Shown piece by piece: positions 35,374 to 44,092 of a DNA stretch of 48,780 nucleotides. The stretch's first letter is position 1; every line of letters starts with the position of its first letter. The DNA comes from Deltaproteobacteria bacterium (GTDB taxonomy: Bacteria; Myxococcota_A; Polyangia; Polyangiales; JADJMO01). The notes under the pieces are model-generated. The model saw only the letters and a list, made by a program, of their open reading frames with translations, searched no databases and had not been told where the DNA came from. The stretch spans positions 12,720-61,499 of the forward strand of contig JALHOE010000028.1 in assembly GCA_022843175.1 (NCBI GenBank), read 5' to 3'. Both the position numbers and the translations under genes were made by a program.

Positions 35374-36320
35374 TCCGCGCGCGTCATCTCACCCATCGGT
35401 ACGGCGACCGCGAGGTCCTCCGCGACGTGAGCTTTCACGTACGCAAGGGCGAGATCTTCGGGTTCATCGGCCCCAACGGCGCGGGCAAGACCACGACGAT
35501 CCGCATCATGTCGACGCTCATGGAGCCGTCGTCGGGCCGCGTGGAGATCGACGGCATCGACGTCGAGGTCGACCCCGAGGCGGTGCGAAGGCGCATCGGC
35601 TACATGGCCGACCACCCCGGCGTCTACGAGCGCGTCACCGTCGGCGAGTACCTCGACTTCTTCGCCGCGGCCTACCGCGTGCCGGTCAACGATCGCGCGG
35701 GCACCGTCGCCGCGGTCGTCGAGCTGACCGACCTCGGCTCGCTCCGCGATCGCCTGGTGGCCGAGCTGTCGAAGGGCATGAAGCAGCGCATCCAGCTCGC
35801 GCGCACGCTCCTCCACGATCCCAAGGTGCTCATCCTCGACGAGCCCGCGTCCGACCTCGACCCGCGCGCGCGCATCGAGATGCGCGACCTGCTCATGGAG
35901 CTGCGCCGCATGGGGAAGACGATCTTCCTCTCGTCGCACATCCTCGCGGAGCTCGCCGATATGTGCACCAGCGTCGGCATCCTCGAGAAGGGCCGGCTCG
36001 TCGCGTCGGGCCCGGTGGACGCGATCGCGCGCGCCCTCGACACCGGCGGCGACGACAAGCCGCGCCGCCGCGCGCGCCTCCGCGTGCTCGGCTCCACGCT
36101 GATGGTCACCGACGTGCTCGCGTCCAAGGGCGTCGACGTCGAGGCGATCGGCGACGCCGCCAACGGCAACTGCGTCATCGCCTACGACGGCGACGACGCC
36201 GCGCTCGCCGAGCTCATCCGCTCGGTGGTGATGGCCGGCGTGCCGCTGATCGGCGCCGAACCGGAGCGCAACGAGCTCGAACGCATCTTCCTCGAGGTCA
36301 CCCGCGGAGAGGTCCAATGA
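35370..36320 (+). CDS. ABC transporter ATP-binding protein
   Basis: 316 residues from GTG 35370. Walker A GPNGAGKTT lies near residue 36, the signature ELSKGMKQRIQLARTL is near 130, Walker B is VLILDEPASDLDP, and the H-loop is LSSHI. The Gln-loop region reads IGYMADHPGVYERVTVGEY, typical of ABC-2 type exporters. About 90 extra C-terminal residues form a regulatory domain (RARLRVLGSTLMVTDVLAS). It pairs with the permease whose ATG overlaps its stop (ATGA) and with the membrane protein upstream. Substrate unknown; such systems export lipids, polymers or antibiotics, or support motility machinery. Confidence 0.94.
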   Translation: MIRARHLTHRYGDREVLRDVSFHVRKGEIFGFIGPNGAGKTTTIRIMSTLMEPSSGRVEIDGIDVEVDPEAVRRRIGYMADHPGVYERVTVGEYLDFFAAAYRVPVNDRAGTVAAVVELTDLGSLRDRLVAELSKGMKQRIQLARTLLHDPKVLILDEPASDLDPRARIEMRDLLMELRRMGKTIFLSSHILAELADMCTSVGILEKGRLVASGPVDAIARALDTGGDDKPRRRARLRVLGSTLMVTDVLASKGVDVEAIGDAANGNCVIAYDGDDAALAELIRSVVMAGVPLIGAEPERNELERIFLEVTRGEVQ

Positions 36321-38053
36321 GCACGCCGTTCTCCACCCGCGCGCGTCCGGCGCCGCGCGGCGGCGGCTTCGTCGGCGAGCCCAACCCGCTGCTCGTTCGC
36401 GAGCTCCGCCAGTCGCTCCGCCTGCCGCGCCTGCCGTGGCAGATCAGCGCGGTCGTCGCGCTCGTCGGCCTCGGCATGCTCTCGATCGGCAGCCTCGAGG
36501 GCCCGCGCGGGCGGCCGGCGCAGCTCGGCGTCGGCTTGTTCCAGGGGTTCGTCTCGGTGCTCTTCGGCTACGTGTGCCTCATGGGTCCGGCCACCGCGGC
36601 CGGCGCGATCGCCACCGAGCGCGAGGGCCGCACGCTCGAGCCCCTGCTCCTCACCGGCCTCACGCCGAGCGACGTGGCGCGTGGGAAGTTCCTCGCCGCG
36701 TTCGGGACGATCGCGCTCCAGGTGATGGCGCTCTTCCCGCTCGCCGCCATCCCGTTCCTCTTCGGCGGCGTCACCGCGGCCGAGCTCATCGTCGCGATGC
36801 TCTACGTGATCATCGCGGCCGCCGTGTCGGTCGCCTTCGGCCTCGCCGTCGCCTCGCGCACGCAGACCCTGCGGAGCGCGCTCGCGGTCTCGGTCATTCT
36901 CCCGGCCGCCGCGCTGCCGGTCGGCTTCGGGATCATGCTCGCCCTCGGCGAGGCGGTGACCCGCCGCAAATGGCCGTTTCTCCAGGGCGGCGGGCCGATC
37001 TGGTGGGCGAGCGCGTACACCTCGGTGCCGTTCGGGCTCGACTACATCCTGTGGCTGGTGCTGTGGCCGCTGCTCGCGATCGGCCTCCCCTTCTGGCTCT
37101 TTACGTCGATGACCGCGGCCAACCTCGCGGGCGCCAACGACGACCGCTCCACCGGCGTGAAGCGTTGGTTCCTCGGCGCCACGCTCGCGATCTCGATCGT
37201 CGGCTTCCTCACCTGCTTCCGCGTCGAGGCCTCGGGCGCGCTCGCGGCGGCGATCGTGATGCAGGTGCTCATCGCGGTGCTGCTCATGATCGGCGTCGCC
37301 CTGATCGTGGGCGATCCGCTCGCTCCGAGCCGACTCGTGCGCGCCCGTTGGGAGCGGCGCGGCGCGGGGCCGATGCGGCGCTTCCTCGGGCCCGGCCTCA
37401 TCCGCGGCGCGATGCTGGTGCTGCTCTCGGCGCTCGTCGCGCTCGCCGCGTGCTTCGCCGGCGGCGCGATGGGCTCGCAGCTCGGCGGCCTGCGCAACGT
37501 CCTCGGCACCGCCTCCACCAGCGCCGGCCAGGCGAGCGCCGCCAACGCGCTCGCGGTCGTCATCATCTACACGTTCCTCTTCACCGTGTTCCTCGTCGGT
37601 TTCGCGGCCTTCCTCCGCACGCGCCGCAAGTCGGCGGCCCCCGCGGTCGCGCGCGCGTGGACGATCGCGGTCACCATCATCGCGCTGGTGGTGCCGTGGA
37701 TCCTCTTCACGATCCTGGGCTCGCTCGATCGATCCAGCCGCGAGGCTGCGATCTTCGCCGCGCCGAGCCCCGCGTACGCGTACTACGCGTTCGAGCGCGA
37801 GCTGAAGCGCTACGGCGGCGGCACTGAGCACACCGTCGCCGCGCTCGCCGCCGCGCTCGCCTGGGGCGCCGCGGGCCTCATCCTCCTCGGGCTCGCGTGG
37901 GAGCGCGCGCGTCGCGCCGTGGCCACGCAGGAGCGCGCCGTGCTCGTCACCCAGCGCCGCCTCGACGAAGAGGCCGACGACGACGACGACGACGACGAAC
38001 CGCTCAAGGCCGAGCCCCCGCCGATGCCGGGCACCGAAGAGCCGCCGCCGTGA
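36317..38053 (+). CDS. ABC-2 type transporter permease
   Basis: 578 residues from ATG 36317 with about 12 hydrophobic spans. The N-terminus NPLLVRELRQSLR and the following TEREGRTLEPLLLTGLTPSD motif are characteristic of ABC-2 permeases of the NatB/gliding-type group. The C-terminus is an unusual acidic tail (EEADDDDDDDEPLKAEPPPM) that is encoded by a GAC repeat and should face the cytoplasm. Stop and start overlap the neighbours on both sides, so it is translated with the ATPase and DUF58 protein and most likely forms one complex with them. Confidence 0.92.
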   Translation: MSTPFSTRARPAPRGGGFVGEPNPLLVRELRQSLRLPRLPWQISAVVALVGLGMLSIGSLEGPRGRPAQLGVGLFQGFVSVLFGYVCLMGPATAAGAIATEREGRTLEPLLLTGLTPSDVARGKFLAAFGTIALQVMALFPLAAIPFLFGGVTAAELIVAMLYVIIAAAVSVAFGLAVASRTQTLRSALAVSVILPAAALPVGFGIMLALGEAVTRRKWPFLQGGGPIWWASAYTSVPFGLDYILWLVLWPLLAIGLPFWLFTSMTAANLAGANDDRSTGVKRWFLGATLAISIVGFLTCFRVEASGALAAAIVMQVLIAVLLMIGVALIVGDPLAPSRLVRARWERRGAGPMRRFLGPGLIRGAMLVLLSALVALAACFAGGAMGSQLGGLRNVLGTASTSAGQASAANALAVVIIYTFLFTVFLVGFAAFLRTRRKSAAPAVARAWTIAVTIIALVVPWILFTILGSLDRSSREAAIFAAPSPAYAYYAFERELKRYGGGTEHTVAALAAALAWGAAGLILLGLAWERARRAVATQERAVLVTQRRLDEEADDDDDDDEPLKAEPPPMPGTEEPPP

Positions 38054-38967
38054 GCGACGGCGACGACGACAGCGAGCTGCTCTCCGCCGGCGAGCTCGCG
38101 GAGCTCGATCGCCTGCGTCGTCACCTCGCGCTCCGCACGGCGACCGAGGGGCAGGGCTCGCGCATGTCGCGGAGGCGCGGGCAATCGCCGGAGTTCGTCG
38201 ACCACCGCCACTACGCCCCGGGAGACGATCTCCGCCGCCTCGACTGGAACGTGCTCGCGCGCAGCGAGCAGACGGTGATCAAGCGCTACCGCGCGGAGGA
38301 GGAGGCGGCGGTGCGCGTCGCGCTCGACGTGTCCGCGTCGATGGGCATGGGCGAGCCGGCGAAGCTCAAGCTCGCGCGCAAGATCGCCGCGGCGATCGGC
38401 TACGTCGCGCTCGCCGAGGGCGAACGCGCGCAGATCGCCACCATGAGCACGCGGGGCGTCGAGATCGGCGCGCCCAAGCGCGGCAAGGGTCAGTGGGGCG
38501 CGATCCGCGATCGACTGCGCCGCGTCACCGTCGACGAGACCAACGCCGACGTCACCCTCGCGCCGGACACCACCGTCGCCGAGCTGCTCCGCCGCGCCGG
38601 CCGCGCCGGCATCCTCGTCCTCATCACCGACGCGCTCGCCCCCAACGGCGACATCGAGGCCTGGCCGCGCGCCATCGGGCGGGCGCGGTCCGCGGGGCAC
38701 GACGTGCGCCTCGTGCAGATCCTCTCGCCCGAGGATCTCGACCCGCCGTGGGACGGAGATCTGCAGCTGGTCGACGCCGAGAGCGGCGGCGTGGTCGACG
38801 TCACGTTCGACGCCCGCGCCCGCGAGGCCTACGTGCGGCGGCTCGAGTCGCTCGTCACCGCGCTTCGCGAGGGGTGCCGCCGCGCCAAGGCGGCGTATGC
38901 TCGCGCGCGGAGCGACGAAGAAGTGGTTCCGGTGGTCCGCAGGCTCGCGGGAGGAGCGCTCGACTAA
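38050..38967 (+). CDS. DUF58 (VWA-like) protein
   Basis: 305 residues from GTG 38050, which overlaps the permease stop. The DUF58 signature PGDDLRRLDWNVLARSEQ (about 57-74) is complete and is followed by KRYRAEEEAAVRVALDVSASMG, the start of a VWA-like fold with a DxSxS metal site. VWA core strands appear as ILVLITDALA. DUF58 proteins are standard partners of MoxR ATPases, here at 30773. It has no membrane span and should be cytoplasmic. Its stop overlaps the next start as TAATG. Confidence 0.93.
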   Translation: MSDGDDDSELLSAGELAELDRLRRHLALRTATEGQGSRMSRRRGQSPEFVDHRHYAPGDDLRRLDWNVLARSEQTVIKRYRAEEEAAVRVALDVSASMGMGEPAKLKLARKIAAAIGYVALAEGERAQIATMSTRGVEIGAPKRGKGQWGAIRDRLRRVTVDETNADVTLAPDTTVAELLRRAGRAGILVLITDALAPNGDIEAWPRAIGRARSAGHDVRLVQILSPEDLDPPWDGDLQLVDAESGGVVDVTFDARAREAYVRRLESLVTALREGCRRAKAAYARARSDEEVVPVVRRLAGGALD

Positions 38968-40091
38968 TGCGACTCATGTGGGTGGTGTTGTTCCTCGGGT
39001 GCGGCGGCAAGGTCGTAGGCGACGGCACCGACGCAGGGCCGGATCTCTCGCCCGAGCCCGAGCCGACGGGCGTCGTCGAGGGCGTCGAGTCGCGCATCGC
39101 CGCGGGCGGCGCGCACACCTGCGCGATCGTCGACAACAGCGTGCGCTGCGTCGGTTTGATCAACGAAGCGGCCCACACCCGCGCGCTGCGGGTCGAGCTC
39201 CCCAACGCCAAGCAGCTCGTCGCGGGCGCCACGTTCACCTGCGCGCGCATGCAGAACGGCACCGTGCGCTGCTTCGGCAGCAACGACGGCGGGCAGCTCG
39301 GCGACGGCACGAAGGTCTCGCGCAACCAGCCGGTCCGCGTGCGCTCGCTGGTCAACGTCGTCGACATCACCGCCGGCGCGTATCACGCGTGCGCGCGCCA
39401 CAAGGACGGCAGCGTCAGCTGTTGGGGTCTCAACTACGACGGTCAGCTCGGCGACGGCACCGCCAACGACGCGCCGGTCGCGGTCAGGGTCGCCGGCATC
39501 ACCGACGCCACGGCGATCTCCGCGGGCTGGACGCACACCTGCGTCGCGTCGAACGCGGGCGTGAAGTGCTGGGGCGCCAACCACCGCGGCCAGCTCGGCG
39601 ACGGCACCCTCGTCGGGAGCAAGACGCCGCGGTCCGTGCTCGGGGTCGTCGGCCGCGTCACCGCGCTCTCGTCGGGCGAGGACCACAACTGCGCGCTCGC
39701 CGAGGGCTCGGCCTACTGCTGGGGCCGCAACTTCGACGGCCAGGTGGGCGACGGCACCGACGTCAACAAGACCTCCGCCGTGCGCATCGCGCTCGCCGAC
39801 GTGTCCGCGATCTCGCTCGGCAAGATGCACAGCTGCGCGCTCCACAGCGGCGGCTCGGTGTCGTGCTGGGGCGCCAACCGCGTCGGACAGCTCGGTGTCG
39901 GAGACAACACACCTAGCCGCACACCGCGTCGCGTGGCCTTCGACGGTCGCGCGACCGCCCTCGATATCGGCCATGATCACGGCTGTTTGAGCGAAGGGGC
40001 GCGCATCCTCTGCTTCGGCGAGGGGAGCGACGGTCGCCTCGGCACGGGCGACGGGTCCGATCGGTCCGCGCCGGTTGCAGCCACGTTCTGA
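38967..40091 (+). CDS. RCC1-repeat lipoprotein
   Basis: 374 residues from ATG 38967 with GGGAGGAG upstream and overlap of the DUF58 stop. The short signal MRLMWVVLFLGCGG ends in a lipobox. Six to seven RCC1-type blades follow, each with a variant of HTCAxxxxGxVxCWGxNxxGQLGDGT, for example at AYHACARHKDGSVSCWG and WTHTCVASNAGVKCWG. Paired Cys in each blade suggest disulphides in an exported beta-propeller. Such lipoproteins are abundant in myxobacteria; ligands are unknown. Coupling to DUF58 may be functional or the start of an unrelated run. Confidence 0.88.
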   Translation: MRLMWVVLFLGCGGKVVGDGTDAGPDLSPEPEPTGVVEGVESRIAAGGAHTCAIVDNSVRCVGLINEAAHTRALRVELPNAKQLVAGATFTCARMQNGTVRCFGSNDGGQLGDGTKVSRNQPVRVRSLVNVVDITAGAYHACARHKDGSVSCWGLNYDGQLGDGTANDAPVAVRVAGITDATAISAGWTHTCVASNAGVKCWGANHRGQLGDGTLVGSKTPRSVLGVVGRVTALSSGEDHNCALAEGSAYCWGRNFDGQVGDGTDVNKTSAVRIALADVSAISLGKMHSCALHSGGSVSCWGANRVGQLGVGDNTPSRTPRRVAFDGRATALDIGHDHGCLSEGARILCFGEGSDGRLGTGDGSDRSAPVAATF

Positions 40092-40125
40092 GTGCTAGGC
40101 TCCCCGCGGCAACCGGGGGGGTTCG

Positions 40126-41373
40126 GTGGACGAAGGTCGAGAGTCCGCGGAGCACCTCCGCGAAGCGGTCGAGGAATCGCTGGTCGACGAGCTGTACGCG
40201 CGGAGCCGCGCGTCGTTCCTCGGGCTCGGGCTCGTGCTCGTCATCCTGCGCCTGCTGCTCGACGACGTGTTCAAGCGCTCGAGGGAGATCCCCTACGCGT
40301 TCGGGTTCCTCGTCGCCGTGTTTCTGGTGCGCATCGTGGGCGTGAGCTACGCGCGCCGGAAGAGCGGCTGGTTCGCGTCCACCCGCCACCGGCACGTGGC
40401 GTTCGCGATCGGTTCGTCGATCACCGCGCTCGGGTTCTGCGCCATCAACGTCGTCGCCTTCCCGCACCTCGATGCCGTGCAGATCGCGACGCTGGCCGTG
40501 TGCCACACCGGCATCACCGCGATCGCCCTCTTGAGCATCGGCACGAGCCCGATCGTCTACCACCTCTACATGCTGCCGATCCTCGGCCCGATGCTCGTCC
40601 TCACGGCGATCGGCCCGCACGGGGCCGGGCTGCGGCTCCTTCCGGTGATGATCGTCCTGTTCATGACGGTGCTGTCGATGATGGCGCTCAACGAGTACCG
40701 CACGCGCCGCGACAACATCCTCTTGCGCCTCCGCATCGCCGACATGGCGCTGGTCGACGCGCTCACCCAGCTCCGCAATCGCCGCTACCTGCAGGAGTTC
40801 ATGGGCACCGAGGTGGAGCAGGTCCTCCGCGACTGGGCCGGCAAGGGACCGCGCAAGAAGCTGTGGCTGATGATGGTCGACCTCGACCACTTCAAGAACG
40901 TGAACGACCGCTTCGGGCACGACGCGGGAGACGCCGTCCTTCGGCAGCTCGGGGCGATCCTCCGCGACACCGTGCGGCGGCAGGACGTCGTCGCGCGGTG
41001 GGGCGGCGAAGAGTTCGTCATCGTCGCGCGCGACGTGGAGGGCGGTCCGGCGGGGGCGCTCGCGGAGCGAATTCGTGAGCGCGTCGCCGCGCACCGGTTC
41101 GCGCTGCCCGGCGGCGACACGATCCCGCTCACTTGCTCGATCGGCTACTCGGTGTATCCGTTCGTCGCGACGAGCCCGCGCGCGCTCGCCTGGACCGACG
41201 TCCTCGCGCTCGCCGACGCGGGGCTCTACCGCGCCAAGCAGCAGGGCCGCAACCGCGTGGCCGGCATCCTCAGCGGCGAGACCGCCGACAAGAGCGGCAG
41301 TGCGAACGTCGACGAGGTGAAGAACGACGTCGAACGCGCGAGCCAATCGGGGATCGTGCGGCTCGTCGGGTAG
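40126..41373 (+). CDS. Membrane-bound GGDEF diguanylate cyclase
   Basis: 415 residues from GTG 40126. About six membrane spans fill residues 28-190 (LGLGLVLVILRLLL, FGFLVAVFLVRIVGV and others), followed by a GGDEF domain with VDALTQLRNRRYLQEFM, VDLDHFKNVNDRFGHDAGD and the active-site motif RWGGEEF. RRQD five residues before GGEEF fits the RxxD inhibitory site, so product feedback is likely. It makes c-di-GMP from two GTP, controlling motility or biofilm traits. It follows the RCC1 gene by 34 bases. The membrane part matches no named sensor I recognise. Confidence 0.92.
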   Translation: MDEGRESAEHLREAVEESLVDELYARSRASFLGLGLVLVILRLLLDDVFKRSREIPYAFGFLVAVFLVRIVGVSYARRKSGWFASTRHRHVAFAIGSSITALGFCAINVVAFPHLDAVQIATLAVCHTGITAIALLSIGTSPIVYHLYMLPILGPMLVLTAIGPHGAGLRLLPVMIVLFMTVLSMMALNEYRTRRDNILLRLRIADMALVDALTQLRNRRYLQEFMGTEVEQVLRDWAGKGPRKKLWLMMVDLDHFKNVNDRFGHDAGDAVLRQLGAILRDTVRRQDVVARWGGEEFVIVARDVEGGPAGALAERIRERVAAHRFALPGGDTIPLTCSIGYSVYPFVATSPRALAWTDVLALADAGLYRAKQQGRNRVAGILSGETADKSGSANVDEVKNDVERASQSGIVRLVG

Positions 41374-41388
41374 CCGCGACCGAGACGG

Positions 41389-42360
41389 CTAGAACCGGCC
41401 CGTCAGCGAGAAGCCGGTGGGGGTGACCACCAGCGCGGTGTCCTTCGACTTGGGCGCCCTGAACGTGAGGTAGAGCGATACGCCGGCGGCCGCGACCGTG
41501 CCGACGATCAGGATGTCGGTCACGACGGCGTACGTTTTCGTGCGTGAGCTCGCCGCGTCGAGATCGTCGCGCGTGGTGTTCGGCGTGGAGCGCTTGTCGG
41601 CGAGATCGCTCGACGAGGTGAGCGCGAGGATGCCCACCGTGCCGGCGCCCACGGCGAGCGCGCCGGTGACGCCCCACGCGAGCCATGGGACCGGCCTGCC
41701 GGGCTCGGAGGGCTCGGCCGGCTTGGGCGTGGTGGCGGTGGTGGTGGCGGGGGGCGCGGTCGTGGTGGAGGTGGCCTTCGGCTCGTCGAGCTCGAGCTTC
41801 ACGGTGACGGCGTCGCTGCCGGCGACGGTGAGCACCTTGGTGGCGGCGGGCTTGCCGGCGAGCTTGGCGCTGACCTTCCGCTTCCCCGCGTTGACCGTGA
41901 TCGGGCCCGTGAGCGGCGAGATGCCGATCGCCAGATCGTCGACGCTCACCTCCGCCCCGGAAACGTCGACCTGGACGGTGATCGTCGCCACGAGGGGCTT
42001 GAGCTCGCCGAGATACTTCTCGACCTCGGCGTGACGCTTGGGGTCGACCTTCTTGCCGCCCTCGTTGAGGTAGCCGTTGAACGCGTCGAGCGCGGCGGCG
42101 TGGTCGTTGAGCTGTTTGTGAATGAGGCCGAGGTTGTAGAGAATCTTGAAGGTGGGGTGCAGCTCGTAGGCGCGGCGCATCTCGACGAGCGCGGCCTCGT
42201 AGGCGCCCTGGTCGTAGAGCTTGAGCCCACGTTCGTAGCGCGCGCGGGCTTCGGCCTTCTGCGCCTCGCTCGGCAGCGGCTTGGTGTCCTTGTCGGCGAG
42301 CGCCGGCAACGACTGCGCGGTCAGCGCCGCGATGAGCGCGAGCGCGGGGAGGCGCTTCAT
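41389..42360 (-). CDS. TPR/PEGA-type exported protein paired with a Ser/Thr kinase
   Basis: 323 residues from ATG 42360, which overlaps the kinase stop (ATGA); ATG 42366 would add two residues. A signal peptide ends at SLPALA. TPR-like helices follow (ARARYERGLKLYDQGAYEAA, YNLGLIHKQLNDHAAALDAF). A PEGA-like beta region (TITVQVDVSGAEVSVDD...GPITVNAGKRKVSAKL) precedes a Thr/Pro linker and two membrane spans near the C-terminus. The layout is common downstream of myxobacterial kinases and probably anchors in a membrane with its repeat domain in the periplasm. Role: scaffolding or ligand contact, inferred. Confidence 0.85.
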   Translation of the reverse strand: MKRLPALALIAALTAQSLPALADKDTKPLPSEAQKAEARARYERGLKLYDQGAYEAALVEMRRAYELHPTFKILYNLGLIHKQLNDHAAALDAFNGYLNEGGKKVDPKRHAEVEKYLGELKPLVATITVQVDVSGAEVSVDDLAIGISPLTGPITVNAGKRKVSAKLAGKPAATKVLTVAGSDAVTVKLELDEPKATSTTTAPPATTTATTPKPAEPSEPGRPVPWLAWGVTGALAVGAGTVGILALTSSSDLADKRSTPNTTRDDLDAASSRTKTYAVVTDILIVGTVAAAGVSLYLTFRAPKSKDTALVVTPTGFSLTGRF

Positions 42361-43991
42361 TGCCATGGATCTCCCGGATCGAGCGCGGGCTTCGTCTTGG
42401 TGGTGGTGGCCGACGGCGCCGCGGCGGCCGTCGCGGTGACGGTCGGTGCCACGGGCTTGGCGACGCCGACGGCCGGTTGCTTCTTGGCGGTGACGACCGG
42501 CGCCGCATCGGGCTTGCTCGACTCGTCGGAGAGATCTTCGACGGCGGGCTTCGCCTTCGCGGTCGGCTCGATGGCCGCGGGCTTCGGCGCGGCGGGCGTG
42601 AGCGCCGGTGGCTCGGCCTCTTCGCCGCGCTGTCCGCGCAGCACGAGCACGATCAGCGCGCCGAGCAGGATCACCCCGGCCGCCGCGAAGAGCAGCGCGC
42701 GCGAGCGGGGCCGCGGGGGGGCCGAGAGCGTGACCGTCGTGGAGTGCTTCGTCAGCACCGAGTCGTTCGGCGAGAGCGGCGGGAGGTCGATCGGCGGCGG
42801 GGCCGGTTGCTGACGCGACACGACCGACACCGGCGTGCCCCCGCGCGCTTGTGGTGCCGCGACCACGGTGGGCTGGATCGTCTGCTCGCCGGTGACGGCG
42901 AGGGCTTGCTCCTCGCTGAGCGACGCGTGCTCGCCGCTGCCGCCGGTGCGCAGGATCTCGCCGCTGCCGGTGGAGAGGAGCGACTTCCACGAGGGGACGA
43001 CGTCGCGCAGCTCTTCTTCGATCTTCAGCCGCAGGGAGCGGCGCGTGTCGGTGAACAGGTGGAGCGTGTACTTGCCGAGATCGCGCCGGCGCACCCCGCC
43101 GAGCTTGTTGACGTAGGCGTCGAGCGCGGACTGCAGCTCGGCGGCCGTTTGGTAGCGGTCGCGCGGCTTGACCGCGAGGGCCTTCATGCAGATCGCCTCG
43201 AGCGCGGGATCGACCGACGGTTCGAAGCTGCTCGGCGCGGGGATGTCGCGCTGGTGGAGCCGATGCGCGATCTGGATGTCGTTGAGGCCCTTCCACAGAC
43301 GGGTGCCGGTCGCGGCCTCCCAGATCATGGCGCCGACCGCGAACACGTCGGCGCGGCGATCGATGTTGGCGCCGTCGAGCTGCTCGGGCGGCATGTAGGG
43401 GACCTTGCCCTTGAGCACGCCGGTGCGCGTGTGGGTCGCCGAGTCGACCGCCTTGGCGATGCCGAAGTCGAGGACCTTCACCTCGCCCTCGTAGGTGACG
43501 AAGATGTTCTGCGGCGAGCAGTCGCGGTGCACGAGCCCGAGGGGCGTGCCGTCGAAATCGACGAGCTCGTGCGCGTAGTGCAGGCCCCCGCACGCCTCGG
43601 CGAGGACGTGGAGGTGGAACGCGAGGGGGATGCGCTGCAGCGGACCGCCCTTCGGTCCCGCGGCGATCGCGCGCTTGGCGATCGCGTACAGCGATTGCCC
43701 CTCGAGGTACTCCATCGCGATGAAGTACTCGTCGTCGTGCTCGCTGACCTCGTTGGTCTGGACGACGTTCGGGTGGTTGAGGCGCGCGGCGATGCGGGCC
43801 TCGTTGAGGAACATCCCGAGGAACTCCGGGTCCTGGGCGAGCTCGGGGCGGAGCCGCTTGATCACCTGGAGCTTGTTGAAGCCCTTGGGCCCCTGAGCGA
43901 CCGCGAGGAACACGTCGCCCATGCCGCCGCTCCCCAGCTCGACGAGGAACCGGTACTTGCCGATGCTGAGGGCTTCGGGACGCGCGGCCAT
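42357..43991 (-). CDS. Membrane-anchored Ser/Thr protein kinase
   Basis: 544 residues from ATG 43991. The kinase domain has GSGGMGDVFLA (P-loop), VIKRL (Lys), HRDCSPQN (catalytic loop), DFGIAK and the APE equivalent MPPEQLDG. All key residues are present, so it should be active; CSPQN in place of LKPxN is typical of the myxobacterial branch. A long linker rich in Pro and Thr, one membrane span (LLFAAAGVILLGALIVLVL) and an Ala/Pro/Lys extracytoplasmic tail follow. It is co-translated with the TPR/PEGA protein. A 14-bp palindrome lies 10 bases before its start. Confidence 0.92.
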   Translation of the reverse strand: MAARPEALSIGKYRFLVELGSGGMGDVFLAVAQGPKGFNKLQVIKRLRPELAQDPEFLGMFLNEARIAARLNHPNVVQTNEVSEHDDEYFIAMEYLEGQSLYAIAKRAIAAGPKGGPLQRIPLAFHLHVLAEACGGLHYAHELVDFDGTPLGLVHRDCSPQNIFVTYEGEVKVLDFGIAKAVDSATHTRTGVLKGKVPYMPPEQLDGANIDRRADVFAVGAMIWEAATGTRLWKGLNDIQIAHRLHQRDIPAPSSFEPSVDPALEAICMKALAVKPRDRYQTAAELQSALDAYVNKLGGVRRRDLGKYTLHLFTDTRRSLRLKIEEELRDVVPSWKSLLSTGSGEILRTGGSGEHASLSEEQALAVTGEQTIQPTVVAAPQARGGTPVSVVSRQQPAPPPIDLPPLSPNDSVLTKHSTTVTLSAPPRPRSRALLFAAAGVILLGALIVLVLRGQRGEEAEPPALTPAAPKPAAIEPTAKAKPAVEDLSDESSKPDAAPVVTAKKQPAVGVAKPVAPTVTATAAAAPSATTTKTKPALDPGDPWQ

Positions 43992-44000
43992 GGGACGGAA

Positions 44001-44014
44001 ACCGAGGCCTCGGT
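44001..44014. promoter_or_regulatory. Perfect 14-bp palindrome between divergent kinase and secreted-protein genes
   Basis: ACCGAGGCCTCGGT is its own reverse complement. It lies 10 bases upstream of the kinase ATG (43991) and 79 bases upstream of the ATG at 44093. A dimeric regulator could bind here and act on both genes. No recognised consensus; chance is possible. Confidence 0.4.
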
Positions 44015-44092
44015 AGCCTACGGCTTCGGGGTGGGGTGCGTCCAAGAGGTAAGGAACAAGCGCACCTGATCGGAAGGATGTATCTTCCTCCG

